64,000 nucleotides of DNA, taken from NCBI RefSeq assembly GCF_014698845.1, contig NZ_JACJTV010000002.1:310001-374000 (forward strand), given 5' to 3'. Below, in pieces: positions 1 to 9,295 of this stretch (within the stretch, counting starts at the first letter, position 1; every line of letters begins with the position of its first letter). Source of the stretch: Coleofasciculus sp. FACHB-1120 (lineage in GTDB: Bacteria > Cyanobacteriota > Cyanobacteriia > Cyanobacteriales > FACHB-T130). The notes beneath the pieces were generated by a model, which searched no databases, was not told where the DNA came from, and saw only the letters and a program-made list of their open reading frames with translations. A program made the translations under genes and the position numbers.

Positions 1-2026
1 CGCACTCTTGTTGGCTCATCCCAATACCGTTATCCTGAAGCGTGCAACGCAGCATTTGAGTCTCGACAGTAGCGTTTAGCCGTAGGCTCAGTCTAGGCGG
101 ATTATGCTTCAAAAGATGATTGAATAAGTTTTCTAAAACTCGCTGTAACTGAGTCGGATCGACGATGACCAAGGGTAAATCAGCGGAAACAAGATTCGTC
201 AGTGTCGCTTGATTTTGCGACAGCATTGGCTCTAAGTCTTGGAGAATCTTTGCAAACAATGTCTTTATTTGAACAGGCTCACGATAGAGGACAATGCCCT
301 CTTCCTCGCTAGAATGAGTTTCTAATAAGGAATTAATCATTCCCAATTGCCGATCGTTCCCTTGAATCATGCGCTCGACAATTGAACGAGAAAGCGTAAT
401 TTTTTCCCCTGGCTGATTGAGTAAATTTTTTAGCACCATCACAGTTCCGATTACCGAAGTCCGGAGTTCGTGGGAAACTGTATGTAAAACCACGTCCTTG
501 AGTTGGTTCATTTCTTGGAGTTCTGTCACTGCCTGCTTTAGCTGGGCGGTGCGCTCCTCGACAGTGCTTTCTAGACGGGTATTCAGGGTGGATACTTGTT
601 CGTAAAGTTGTGCTTGTTGAATGGCGATCGCGACTTGGGTTGCTAGCGAACAGAGTAATTCAATTTCAAACTGCTGCCAATGGCGCGACCCACTGCATTG
701 ATTAGCGATCAACATTCCAAAAAACTCGTTTCCCACCAGAATAGGAACGCATAAACTGGCTTTAATTTGATATTCGGCGTAGTACGCAGTATGAAAGCGA
801 GATTTAACGACTTTCTGCGTATCATCAATTACCTGAACCTGACCTTGTTTAAAGAAAGATTTAAGTTCTCTAAGGTAACGGTCACTTGTCACCCAGCCGA
901 GAATTGATCGACAATCCGGTACCACTGATTCTGCTACAACCTTGCCTTGAGAATAGGCATCCAAGTGAGCGATGAAAACCCGGTCAGCTTGCAGAAATTG
1001 CCGAACCTCCCGAACGGTATTGTTGAGAATTTGATCGAGATCCAGCGATCGCCGGATTCTCAGCGCAATCTCTCCTAGTAAGCGAGCCGCGCTCAGAGCA
1101 TGGATGCTAGCGCGATCGCGTTCTCCCGCAGCCCGGATTTGAACTTCCGCCTCCTTTCGCCTGGTGATATCGAGAATATATCCTTCGTAGTGGCTGATAT
1201 TCCCTTGGTCATTGCGGACAACGCTGGTGAATTCGTGAACCCATCGCACCTGACCATCGGAGCGAATTAGGCGATAGTCCTGTTCCTGAAAATTTAAGCC
1301 AGCCGCATCATAGGCTTGAGTCTGAGCTTCAACTTGAGCTAGGTCATCGGGATGAATAACGCTACCATACGTCACCCTGCCACTAATGAAGTCATCCGGT
1401 TGATAGCCCCACTGACTGATGTTGGGCGAGACATATTCTACAGGTCGATTTTCTTGGGCAACCCAGCGGAAGACTGTAACTGGCCCTCTGATAAATAATC
1501 TGCGTTCTCGCTCTAGTGCTGCTTCGGCTCGCTTGCGTTCTGTCACTTCCATCAGCAAGCCATCCCAGAGAATATCACCGTTCGCCTGCTTTTCCGGACG
1601 GGAGGCGCATTGTACCCACTTAATTTTGCCAGTAGGCGTGATGATGCGACCTTCCCAAGCCCAAGGTTGCAGCGTGGTGGCAGAAATATCTACAGATTCT
1701 TCATACCCTTTGACATCATCGGGATGAATTAAATCCTTAAGCAGTTGAAAATTCGCCTGAATATTTTCTGGTTCTAACTCAAACAATTCTTGGTAGCCGG
1801 AACTGGCACAGACGATGGACTCACGACCATCCGGGCACCGCAGGTACTGGTAAATCATGCCCGGTATGTTGGCAACCATTCTTTGAAATCTCGACTCTTG
1901 CTGTCTGAGCTTGTCTGTTGTTTTCTGAATCGTTTCAATCTCGCCGTCAGCCAGAATTTTTTTGAGCTTTTCAAAGGCGGCTTCGTCCCGACAACACTCT
2001 CGGATGGCTTCTAGATATTCAGGCAT
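1..2026 (-). CDS. PAS-PAS-GAF sensor histidine kinase (3' end outside window)
   Basis: Cytoplasmic sensor kinase; no membrane segment is seen. The ATG at 2026 opens 675 visible codons. Domains in order: PAS about 43-165 (begins NMPGMIYQYL), PAS/PAC about 175-300 (HPDDLAQVE, ending DITRRK), GAF about 329-480, and HisKA with phospho-acceptor His519 in VSHELRTS. The HATPase domain shows its N-box (NLFNH) and G1 box (DNGIGM) and is then cut by position 1. The H-box has Ser where Pro is usual after RT. It is paralogous to the next kinase on the same strand: GAF, HisKA and HATPase align closely and differ mainly in the N-terminal sensors. No response regulator is adjacent, so its partner is unknown. 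The family is secure; the signal sensed cannot be read. Confidence 0.93.
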   Translation of the reverse strand, partial: MPEYLEAIRECCRDEAAFEKLKKILADGEIETIQKTTDKLRQQESRFQRMVANIPGMIYQYLRCPDGRESIVCASSGYQELFELEPENIQANFQLLKDLIHPDDVKGYEESVDISATTLQPWAWEGRIITPTGKIKWVQCASRPEKQANGDILWDGLLMEVTERKRAEAALERERRLFIRGPVTVFRWVAQENRPVEYVSPNISQWGYQPDDFISGRVTYGSVIHPDDLAQVEAQTQAYDAAGLNFQEQDYRLIRSDGQVRWVHEFTSVVRNDQGNISHYEGYILDITRRKEAEVQIRAAGERDRASIHALSAARLLGEIALRIRRSLDLDQILNNTVREVRQFLQADRVFIAHLDAYSQGKVVAESVVPDCRSILGWVTSDRYLRELKSFFKQGQVQVIDDTQKVVKSRFHTAYYAEYQIKASLCVPILVGNEFFGMLIANQCSGSRHWQQFEIELLCSLATQVAIAIQQAQLYEQVSTLNTRLESTVEERTAQLKQAVTELQEMNQLKDVVLHTVSHELRTSVIGTVMVLKNLLNQPGEKITLSRSIVERMIQGNDRQLGMINSLLETHSSEEEGIVLYREPVQIKTLFAKILQDLEPMLSQNQATLTNLVSADLPLVIVDPTQLQRVLENLFNHLLKHNPPRLSLRLNATVETQMLRCTLQDNGIGMSQQEC

Positions 2027-2097
2027 TAGCAATTACTTCACTTTTTTTCAACTCAACCATTTTTCAATAATTTCACCGGATGAACAGGCTGAAAACT

Positions 2098-2190
2098 CTA
2101 AAGAATGAAGTCCGAAATCTGAAGAGCCGCGCTTTGCTGTAACTTTCAACTCCTGTTATTCTTCATTTTTCTATAACCTTCATTCTTTAG
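2098..2190. repeat. Inverted repeat of the GAATGAAG family
   Basis: Perfect 13-bp arms ctaaagaatgaag (2098-2110) and cttcattctttag (2178-2190) separated by 67 bases, just upstream of the first kinase start. The same GAATGAAG/GGATGAAG wording recurs in the arms of the element at the end of rne (31611-31761), so it looks like a dispersed family rather than a kinase operator. Confidence 0.6.
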
Positions 2191-2480
2191 TATTCCCATC
2201 TCCGCTTTAAAAATGCAGTCGATAAGTGATTGTAAGTAAATTGGCACAAAAAATACAAGTTTTAATCGTTTTCCTCTGCCAAAAGGAAGAGTTTTACTGC
2301 GATCGCTCAAAGGTTTATTTTCTAATTTAAGATGATGTAAAGCATTTAAGTTTCTTTTAGCGAATCATCCAGTCGGGTGATTTTAAGCCATGCTCTAGTT
2401 ATTGGTTAGTACCCATGACAAAGGATGAATCAGCGTTATTTCATCCGGCATCTTTATCGGAGAATTGCTATTGAAGGCGA

Positions 2481-2510
2481 GATACCCGACTTCTCTCGAA
2501 GTTGGGTATC
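2481..2510. repeat. Hairpin repeat, ACCCGACTTC type
   Basis: Arms gatacccgacttc (2481-2493) and gaagttgggtatc (2498-2510) with loop tctc. Twelve of 13 pairs are Watson-Crick and one is a G-U wobble. Related hairpins occur at 44780-44809 and 57343-57375. No T-tract follows, so this copy is unlikely to be an efficient intrinsic terminator. Confidence 0.7.
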
Positions 2511-2577
2511 TGAAGGGCTAGCATCTTACAAATTAAATAGGATTACTCGATTAAGCCGACCTGAAACAGCTCTTAGA

Positions 2578-4743
2578 CTAATCAGATCCTTCTGCTTCGG
2601 GCGACATTGCAAAAGGTAAAGTAAACCAGAAAGTTGCACCGGCTCCTGGGGAGCTAGTCACGCCAATTTTGCCGCCGTGAGCTTGTACGATCTGCCGACA
2701 AAGATATAATCCCAAACCGATACCAGTTGAGCGTCTTGCTTGCGAACCACGAACATAAAGTTCAAAAGCGCGATCGCATTGTTCTGGATTCATCCCAACA
2801 CCGTTATCTTCAATGGTGCAGCGAATCACTTGTTCTTCTATAGTCGCCCTGAGAATCATCGTCAGTCCGGGCGGGTTATGGTTAAAAGCATTAGTGAGCA
2901 GATTTTCAAACACGCGCCGCATCTGAAGTGGATCGGCGTTCACTGTGGATAGTTCAGATGGAATTTGATTGATCAGAATTGCCTGATTTTTGACACACAA
3001 CGGCTCAAAATCCTCAACAATCTCTTGAATGAGAGAGTGGAGTTGGACAGGTTCGCGGTGCAAGGCAAAACCACGCACTTCGCTGGTGTGAACTTCTAAC
3101 AGGGAGTTAATCAAGCGGAGTTGGCGATCGCTACTTTGAATCATCCGCTCTAAAATTGAGCGAGAAACTGGAATTGTCCTTTGTTCATTGCTATTTGCCA
3201 ACAAATTTTGCAATACCAGTAACCAGCCAGTAAGCGGCGTCCGCAGATCGTGGGAAACGGCGTGGAGGAAGACATCCTTTAGTTCGTATAGTTCTTGAAC
3301 TTCCTGCATTTTTTGCTCTAGTTGAGCGGTGCGTTCCCGAACTTGGCATTCCAAGTTAGCATTGAGTTCCTGTACTTGTTGGAAGAGACAAGATTGCTGA
3401 ATGGCGATCGCGACTTGGGTTCCCAACTGCTCCAGTAAAGCAATTTCCATCGGTTCCCAGCGCCTCGCACCCCTACATTGATGAACAATCAATGCACCTA
3501 ATAGTCGATCGCCTTCCACGCGAATCGGGACAGCCACGACGGCTTTGACATGATAATCGCGGTAATAGGATGCGATCGCAGGGTGAACTGTCACTTGGGT
3601 TGTATCCTCAACGACTCGAACCTGATTCGCCTCAAACAAGGTTCGCATTTCCTCCAGAGAACTTTGATCGTCAAGTACCCAATCTATAATCGGCGCGTAA
3701 TTGGGTTCAACCGATTCAGCCACTACCCTGCCTTTTTCCGTCACATCTGAAGCGATGAAGACGCGATCGGCTTTCAGAAACGACCGGACTTCCGCCACAG
3801 TGGTGTTAAAAATTTCGTCCAAATCCAGGGATTTACGAATCCGCAGCGCCATTTCTGCCAACAAGCGATCGCGTTCTTGCACTAGGCGCTGCGTCATTTC
3901 TGCCTGCTTGCGCTCAGTGATGTTATTCTCCTTGCGGTCATCGGAATCAATTAACTCCCCACCACAAGCTGCCAGAATCGCTTCTAGTTCTAATTTAAAC
4001 AGTCCGCGACAATCGGAACAGGCATCGGGAAGCGCCTGGGAACCCTCTGAACGCTGAAGGAACGGAAAAATCATCCCCGGTACGTTAGCGGTAATTTGTT
4101 GCAGCCGTAATTCGCTCTGGCGTAAAGTTTCAGTTGTTTGCTGATGAGCGATCGCTTTCCCAACACTGGCTGCCATCGTTATCAAACAAGCTTCCTCATC
4201 CTTTGACCACTGGCGATCGTAGTGACGATCGTCAAAGCCAATTAAGCCCCAAAGTTTGCCATTACAAGGAATTGGGACAACTAATATAGACCGGATTTGC
4301 TTGGGTGCTAAAACTTCCGGTTCGCCGTTTGGAAGTTCGCCAATTAAACCCCGAATCGCCTTTCCAGCTTGCAGATCGTCGTACCACCGACTGATGCGAT
4401 AAGCCGTCAACGCCTGGTTTTGTAGATAGGGATTGTGAATTTGAGGCGTCACAAACTCTTTCGTCCATTCAAATCGCTGACTGAAGGTTAATTCACAGGT
4501 TTCCGAATCAGGATGAATCTCAAAAATATAAACCTGATCTGCTCCCGTTACTCTGCCTAAAGTTGCTAAAGATTGATTGACTCCGACTGCAAAATCACTA
4601 TTTGTCAGCAGTTGGTGAGTCGCTTCTGCCACACCTTGCAGGAGATTAGAGCAATACATGGGACTAGCTTTCACATACGGTGTAGTGGAAACACGCTCCT
4701 CTGGATAGGGAATTTTTTGGCTCTGACTTATCGTTTCGTTCAC
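2578..4743 (-). CDS. GAF-(PAS remnant)-GAF sensor histidine kinase
   Basis: Soluble sensor kinase, 721 residues, GTG start at 4743. GAF1 spans about 45-205. A shortened PAS spans about 208-283 (begins NVPGMIFPFL, ends ITERKQAEM). GAF2 spans about 305-460, followed by a coiled linker. HisKA carries His498 in VSHDLRTP. HATPase has ENLLTNAFNHN (N-box), DNGVGM (G1) and GIGLGLYL (G2), so all catalytic boxes are present. GAF2 onward is paralogous to the kinase at 1-2026. Between the PAS opening motif and the TERK exit this protein has about 60 residues where the paralogue has about 113, so the PAS core is deleted in frame and probably cannot fold as a sensor. GAF1 lacks an obvious chromophore cysteine context. 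No partner regulator is adjacent. Confidence 0.95.
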   Translation of the reverse strand: MNETISQSQKIPYPEERVSTTPYVKASPMYCSNLLQGVAEATHQLLTNSDFAVGVNQSLATLGRVTGADQVYIFEIHPDSETCELTFSQRFEWTKEFVTPQIHNPYLQNQALTAYRISRWYDDLQAGKAIRGLIGELPNGEPEVLAPKQIRSILVVPIPCNGKLWGLIGFDDRHYDRQWSKDEEACLITMAASVGKAIAHQQTTETLRQSELRLQQITANVPGMIFPFLQRSEGSQALPDACSDCRGLFKLELEAILAACGGELIDSDDRKENNITERKQAEMTQRLVQERDRLLAEMALRIRKSLDLDEIFNTTVAEVRSFLKADRVFIASDVTEKGRVVAESVEPNYAPIIDWVLDDQSSLEEMRTLFEANQVRVVEDTTQVTVHPAIASYYRDYHVKAVVAVPIRVEGDRLLGALIVHQCRGARRWEPMEIALLEQLGTQVAIAIQQSCLFQQVQELNANLECQVRERTAQLEQKMQEVQELYELKDVFLHAVSHDLRTPLTGWLLVLQNLLANSNEQRTIPVSRSILERMIQSSDRQLRLINSLLEVHTSEVRGFALHREPVQLHSLIQEIVEDFEPLCVKNQAILINQIPSELSTVNADPLQMRRVFENLLTNAFNHNPPGLTMILRATIEEQVIRCTIEDNGVGMNPEQCDRAFELYVRGSQARRSTGIGLGLYLCRQIVQAHGGKIGVTSSPGAGATFWFTLPFAMSPEAEGSD

Positions 4744-5042
4744 TCTTTAACCCTTTTTATTCGATTGCAGTGGAGGCTTTCATCCTTCGCTCTAAAAGTC
4801 TTTTGTTGGGTTGAAAGCCAAAGGCAGCAGTCAGAAGAATGAATCTTCCAAAGGCAGAATTAAAAATGATGAATTTGTCCCCTGATTCACCATCTAGGCT
4901 TCAAGATTTATCCTTCCTATTTCCGAAAAAATACGGAGCTATCACCCGATCGGGTTAACCATCTGTAGGAGGGCGATCGCGCCTGCGCCAAGCGATCCTA
5001 TTTATAGAGGCTCTTCACTTGAGACGCTGGCAGGCACTTCAA

Positions 5043-5573
5043 ATGGCACTAACGACTTTAATTCCCCAAAAACTCTTCTCCAAAATTGCCCCTTTTCAAC
5101 CCGTACAATTCGCCACCACTTTAGGAATTTTGTCTGCACTGCTGCTGAATACATCTACTTCGACGTTAGCTCAGCCAGCATCCGATATGTCTTCAGAACA
5201 ACCCAACCAGCAATTAACTGTAGAACGGCAATCAGGAACGTGTCCCGCATCAGTCGGAATTTGGACAGTTTTGCTGCCTTCTGAAGGTGCCGCCGATCAC
5301 ACAGTTGTCGCTGACACGAAAGCGATCGCTAGTAATGGGAAAATTTCGTCTTCAAGCAATACCTTTGTGGAATATGAAGCTCCACTGCAAGAAGCTTATG
5401 CCTCCTGTGTCGGTCTAGCAAGTTCTCCAGATTTACACTCTTATAGCTTCGAGTTTCGCAATGGTAAAGTCTATTTTCGAGTGAATCTCGATTGGGTTCC
5501 TGGCTATACCAAGATTGTTTCTAAAACCGTGGCATCTGGGCGTCCTTTCGTGCATTGGCAAGCTAGCGAATAA
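5043..5573 (+). CDS. Small secreted protein of unknown function
   Basis: About 176 residues from the ATG at 5043. A TTG 24 bases upstream is possible but the ATG places a normal signal peptide at the N-terminus: basic stretch, hydrophobic core around TLGILSALLLNT, and an Ala-X-Ala-like exit near TSTLAQP. The mature part is polar, with two cysteines (CPASVG and ASCVGLA) that could pair, and ends FVHWQASE. I recognise no family. It stands alone, convergent with the TerB/DUF1232 gene and separated from it by a strong hairpin. Export to periplasm or outside is inferred from the leader only. Confidence 0.7.
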   Translation: MALTTLIPQKLFSKIAPFQPVQFATTLGILSALLLNTSTSTLAQPASDMSSEQPNQQLTVERQSGTCPASVGIWTVLLPSEGAADHTVVADTKAIASNGKISSSSNTFVEYEAPLQEAYASCVGLASSPDLHSYSFEFRNGKVYFRVNLDWVPGYTKIVSKTVASGRPFVHWQASE

Positions 5574-5677
5574 AGGCGTGCAAAATCGCTCAAAATCGCT
5601 TTATCTATCAGCTTTTGAAATATCGCTCGTCTTTGTGAAGTCTAGTAGTAAGTGCTAGTTGCGTGCCTTTATCACTG

Positions 5678-5740
5678 AAGATTAATAATAAAGCGATCGC
5701 TTCTTGTCACATAGGAAGCGATCGCTTTATTATTAATCTT
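5678..5740. terminator. 26-bp perfect hairpin between convergent genes
   Basis: Arms 5678-5703 and 5715-5740 are exact reverse complements with an 11-base loop. Each arm contains a HIP1 octamer (GCGATCGC) next to an A/T-rich outer part (ttaataataaa). It lies between the stop at 5573 (+) and the stop at 5755 (-). The T-rich outer arm follows the stem on both strands, so a bidirectional terminator is the natural reading. Confidence 0.75.
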
Positions 5741-5754
5741 ATCAACTAATTTTA

Positions 5755-6804
5755 TTAATCCTTGGCGAACCACTCTTGCATTTTCTGCTTTGCAGCTTCT
5801 TTTACTTCAGAGTTGATATTCCAAACAATCATACCTAGGGCAGTCGTTAAGGAACCTATATCATCCCCAAATCCTACAGCAGGAAGAAAATCAGGAACAG
5901 CATCTACGGGCAATATTAAGTAAGCTAATGCTCCATATACAATTAGTTTTTGGTTAGTTGGAGTGTTTGGATGCTCAGCAGCATAGAAAAGAATTAAAGC
6001 GTTTTCAACAACATTTTTTCCAGCTTGCACTGCAAAATTTCCAAGCTTTTCCCAAAACAGATCATCTGAATAAGTAGTTTCAAAACTTGTCTGGGTATTT
6101 GCTGTTTCTGATGAAGAGAAGGGGGTGACGGGAATACCTGCTTTTACGAGAACTGAAGTTGCTTCTTTCATGGCATTAACTGCATAATCATCATTTAATC
6201 CACGTTCTCGAATCTCTCCCATCTTCTGAACAAATGCCTGTATAGCTTGCACCTGCTCATCTGTGATTTTCAGTTCTGCTTGAGCTAGCTTGATTGCTTT
6301 TGCTTCACCAGGGTTAAGAACCTTATCCACCCAAACAAGGTTCAGAATATAGAACATTAAACCAAAGCGAAGCGTATCATCTGCCTTAGACAGTTTTTTT
6401 AAAGAGTCTTCTAAAGTAGGAGGAAAAATAGCATAAGACTGCACCTGACGCTTTGTAGATTCAGACATATTATCCAGATCGGGAGTATGTAAAATTAGGT
6501 TCAACTCCTCTGGATCAATTGAGCCATCTGCTGCTGCAACTGCAAAAAGCACACCATAAAAGGCTAAGCGATCGTCCTCAGATGTTTGGGGTGAACTCGC
6601 TGGCTTTCTGGTGGTTTTTCCAACCGCCATAGCCGTTTCTGTTACTGCTTTACTCGCTTGTGATACAGCACTACTAACAGCTCCCCCAAACCCTGTCGCT
6701 GTTTCTGCTGCGGCTTGAGTTGCTTGCGATGCAGTGTTGCCGACAGCTTCTCCAAGATTTGTTGCTGTCTTAGTGATTGATTCCCAAAAATTTGGTGGGG
6801 TCAT
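5755..6804 (-). CDS. TerB-like / DUF1232 (YkvA-like) domain protein
   Basis: About 349 residues from the ATG at 6804. The frame stays open to a TTG at 6999, but that extension crosses the terminator of the neighbouring phosphoesterase gene and reads as non-protein, so I prefer 6804. Residues about 1-70 are an Ala/Thr-rich helical stretch (ETATGFGGAVSSAV). A TerB-like helical segment follows, with VAAADGSIDPEELNL as the acidic loop. The C-terminus carries the DUF1232 core: an Ile/Leu-rich helix, then LPVDAVPDFLPAVGFGDDIG. DUF1232 proteins are small membrane-associated proteins of unclear role; TerB domains are linked to metal or stress responses. The function here is unknown. Confidence 0.8.
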   Translation of the reverse strand: MTPPNFWESITKTATNLGEAVGNTASQATQAAAETATGFGGAVSSAVSQASKAVTETAMAVGKTTRKPASSPQTSEDDRLAFYGVLFAVAAADGSIDPEELNLILHTPDLDNMSESTKRQVQSYAIFPPTLEDSLKKLSKADDTLRFGLMFYILNLVWVDKVLNPGEAKAIKLAQAELKITDEQVQAIQAFVQKMGEIRERGLNDDYAVNAMKEATSVLVKAGIPVTPFSSSETANTQTSFETTYSDDLFWEKLGNFAVQAGKNVVENALILFYAAEHPNTPTNQKLIVYGALAYLILPVDAVPDFLPAVGFGDDIGSLTTALGMIVWNINSEVKEAAKQKMQEWFAKD

Positions 6805-6953
6805 GAGTAATGGGGGAGTAGAGGTGGGATGTAACCCTTGACTCAAAGGATATCTCCCTCTCAACAAACAACGGCTCAGTGTTTTTACCCATGTTGGATG
6901 CGATCGCGCAACTGTTGTAGGTAAAAATATCGCCCGAAAGCGCGATCGAATCC

Positions 6954-6988
6954 AAAAAAAACCGTTCTCTTCAAGAAAACGGGTTTTT
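6954..6988 (-). terminator. Intrinsic terminator of the phosphoesterase gene
   Basis: On the minus strand a near-perfect stem (cccgttttctt / aagagaacgg) is followed by a run of seven T. It begins about 20 bases after the stop of the gene at 7008-7805, so transcription of that gene probably ends here, before the 6804 start of the next. Confidence 0.75.
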
Positions 6989-7007
6989 AAAAATGCCAAC
7001 TTCCACC

Positions 7008-7805
7008 CTAATAACCACTCGCTGCCAAATCTAACTCATGTGCGTAAGCAACCCGTTCCACCCTAGTTTCAATCCTGCCATCTGGATACAGATTAAATAA
7101 ACGAAATCCTGGCGCTTCCTCATCTAAAGAAAACTGGTGACTGTGAGGTTCAAACTGAATTGAAGTAGAGGGACTACCCAAGTAATGAACCTCACCACGC
7201 CGCCGATAAAATTCTTGATGAATATGACCAAAAACAACCAACCGCACCTGAGAATGGCGATCGATGACAGCAAACAGTTCCTCTGAATTTTGTAATGAAC
7301 TGCCATCCAGCCAATCGGAATCAACCACAAAAGGAGGATGGTGTAAAGCAATTAGGGTAGGACGTTTATCTGCACGCTGTAGCTGATGGTCTAGCCAAGC
7401 TAAGCTTTCTGAAGAGAGTTTGCCATGTACGCAACCCGGTACGTGAGAATTGAGCAATAAAAACTGCCACCCTCCCGCTTCAAATGATTTCTCCGGACAA
7501 ATTGGAGCTTCATTTAATACTTCTTGCATGACCAATGGTTGGTCATGGTTGCCTGGTAGCCAGTAAGTCGGAATTCCTAGAGGACTCAGCAGTTCTGCCA
7601 ACCGCGTGTAAGATTGCGGCTTACCATCTTGGGACAAATCTCCTGTCAGCAGTAGCAAATCTGGCTGAGGGCGCATTCTTTGCAATTGCTCTAAAACCAC
7701 ATCAAAAGACTTGGCAGTAGGAAGCCCTAGCAATTCCTTTTTGGTATCTGCGAACAAGTGAATGTCTGTAATTTGAGCAATCAGAAGCGGGTTGGCTTGA
7801 GTCAT
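7008..7805 (-). CDS. cpdA: Metallophosphoesterase, CpdA-like cyclic-nucleotide phosphodiesterase
   Basis: 265 residues, ATG at 7805. It shows the complete calcineurin-like metal set: DIHLF near residue 14, GDLSQDG near 56, GNHD near 87, HHPP near 155 and GHIH near 194. These bind the dinuclear metal centre. Length and motif spacing match class III 3',5'-cAMP phosphodiesterases (CpdA) better than nucleases or protein phosphatases. An adenylate cyclase lies at 61953-63572, so cAMP turnover is plausible, but related enzymes hydrolyse other phosphodiesters. It is cytoplasmic, with no leader, and is transcribed alone with its own terminator. Confidence 0.88.
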   Translation of the reverse strand: MTQANPLLIAQITDIHLFADTKKELLGLPTAKSFDVVLEQLQRMRPQPDLLLLTGDLSQDGKPQSYTRLAELLSPLGIPTYWLPGNHDQPLVMQEVLNEAPICPEKSFEAGGWQFLLLNSHVPGCVHGKLSSESLAWLDHQLQRADKRPTLIALHHPPFVVDSDWLDGSSLQNSEELFAVIDRHSQVRLVVFGHIHQEFYRRRGEVHYLGSPSTSIQFEPHSHQFSLDEEAPGFRLFNLYPDGRIETRVERVAYAHELDLAASGY

Positions 7806-8168
7806 AGTTTCTGTAATGAAAAGGTATTCTGGTAGCTGCTCAAAAAATCCTTAGTAAGTAAGTTAGTACAGTTCAGTAGCTTTTTTTGCTAGAACGACGG
7901 AGATTTTTCCCTTGGGTACAACCAAAGCTGACGAACGTCCCCAGCCGGAGGCAAGCGTCAACCACTCCGTAAATACACTTACATTTGGCGATTCGTACTA
8001 GATTACCGTTTCAGATCATCAAAGACTTGCGATCTAGGAACCCCGTGTCTGTGATCCTCATCACATCAGACAACCCGAATCTGCTTTGAATACAGCGACT
8101 CACCTTTCAATTCCTACAGAGTCAATGCGCCCGGAAAAAACTTTGGTATACTAAGAATCTGCAAACGC
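7806..8168. other. 363-base divergent spacer (phosphoesterase / tRNA-Cys)
   Basis: No open frame of substance. It should hold the promoter of the phosphoesterase gene (-) and that of tRNA-Cys (+). Only the tRNA promoter has a recognisable -10. Confidence 0.6.
8144..8152 (+). promoter_or_regulatory. Extended -10 promoter of tRNA-Cys
   Basis: TGgTATACT, an extended -10 hexamer 17 bases before the tRNA 5' end. The -35 region is weak, which fits an extended -10 promoter. Confidence 0.5.
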
Positions 8169-8240
<72 letters not shown>

Positions 8241-8242
8241 TT

Positions 8243-9295
8243 TTAATCTGGGATTCCGATCAGACCCCCACTACCAGCGATCGCTTTGCCGATGGCATAG
8301 GCGGGGATATTCTGGGATTCAAACCAGTTAATGGTTCGGTCGGCTTGGTCTGGGGGCACGAGGACTACAAAACCGATCCCCATATTGAAGGTATTAAACA
8401 TATCGGCGGGTTTGACTTCACCAGCATCAGCCAGCCAGTTAAAAATAGGCGGAATCACCCACGATTTAAGATCGAGCTGGATAGATAAATCGGCACCAAT
8501 ACAGCGAGGTAAGTTTTCTGGCAAGCCGCCACCCGTGATGTGAGCCATGCTATGAATATCAAGCCCAGCCTTCCGTGCCGCTAAAACGGGTTTGACGTAA
8601 ATCCGGGTGGGAGTTAATAAAACTTCCCCAAAATTCTTACCGTCTAAGGGCGCAAAGCCTTCCCCCCTGACCGCTGTTGGGGAGGCGTGCAAGTCAACGC
8701 CGCTACGTTCGACAATCTTCCGCACCAGACTAAAACCATTGCTGTGAATCCCTTGACTGGCAAGAGCGATCGCCACATCTCCCTCTTGCACCAAAGAACC
8801 ATCCAATATCTGGCTCTTTTCTACAATCCCCACACAAAAACCCGCCAAGTCATACTCGCCTAGTTGGTAAAAACCCGGCATTTCTGCGGTTTCTCCTCCC
8901 AGTAGGGCACACCCCGACTCACGACATCCCGCAGCGATGCCATCAACCACCTGAGTCAGCTGCTCTGGATTTAGTTGCCCTGTTGCTAAATAATCTAGAA
9001 AAAATAACGGTTCTGCGCCACACGTCAACACATCGTTGACGCACATTGCTACAAGATCAATTCCGACGGTGTGGTGAAAGTTGAGCTGATGGGCGAGTTT
9101 TAGCTTGGTGCCCACTCCATCCGTCCCTGAAACCAAAACCGGCTCTTTGTATCCAGTTGGCAACTGAAACCAACCGCTAAAGCCGCCCAATCCACCTAAT
9201 ACTTCTGAGCGGTGCGTACTTTGCACCAAACTGCGGATCTTCTCTACAAAACTCCGCCCCGCCTCAACATCTACACCGGCGTCTCGATAATCCAT
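8243..9295 (-). CDS. purM: Phosphoribosylformylglycinamidine cyclo-ligase (AIR synthetase)
   Basis: Cytosolic fifth step of purine synthesis: FGAM plus ATP gives AIR. 350 residues, ATG at 9295, normal family length. Hallmarks are [12 protein letters not shown] at the N-terminus, [13 protein letters not shown] (ATP/metal loop), [32 protein letters not shown] and the late [13 protein letters not shown]. All conserved blocks are present, so it should be active. It is monocistronic here; purD is 41 kb away. The stop sits 2 bases beyond the convergent tRNA-Cys, leaving no room for a terminator between them. Confidence 0.98.
   Translation of the reverse strand: MDYRDAGVDVEAGRSFVEKIRSLVQSTHRSEVLGGLGGFSGWFQLPTGYKEPVLVSGTDGVGTKLKLAHQLNFHHTVGIDLVAMCVNDVLTCGAEPLFFLDYLATGQLNPEQLTQVVDGIAAGCRESGCALLGGETAEMPGFYQLGEYDLAGFCVGIVEKSQILDGSLVQEGDVAIALASQGIHSNGFSLVRKIVERSGVDLHASPTAVRGEGFAPLDGKNFGEVLLTPTRIYVKPVLAARKAGLDIHSMAHITGGGLPENLPRCIGADLSIQLDLKSWVIPPIFNWLADAGEVKPADMFNTFNMGIGFVVLVPPDQADRTINWFESQNIPAYAIGKAIAGSGGLIGIPD

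Larger units (their letters stand above)
2027..2577. other. 551-base spacer between two paralogous kinases
   Basis: AT-rich spacer between the stop of the downstream-coordinate kinase and the start of the first. I see no credible gene. A short open frame on the + strand at 2425-2619 runs through a hairpin repeat and overlaps the 3' end of the kinase gene, so I do not call it. The spacer holds a 13-bp inverted repeat (2098-2110/2178-2190) and a hairpin repeat (2481-2510). Confidence 0.7.

Noticed and set aside
2425-2619. Short + strand open frame near the hairpin repeat
   Set aside because: It runs through a hairpin repeat and into the antisense of the kinase gene, with no coding signs.
6805-6999. 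65-residue N-terminal extension of the TerB/DUF1232 protein from a TTG
   Set aside because: It crosses the terminator region of the upstream gene and has no family-like sequence; ATG 6804 starts the recognisable part.
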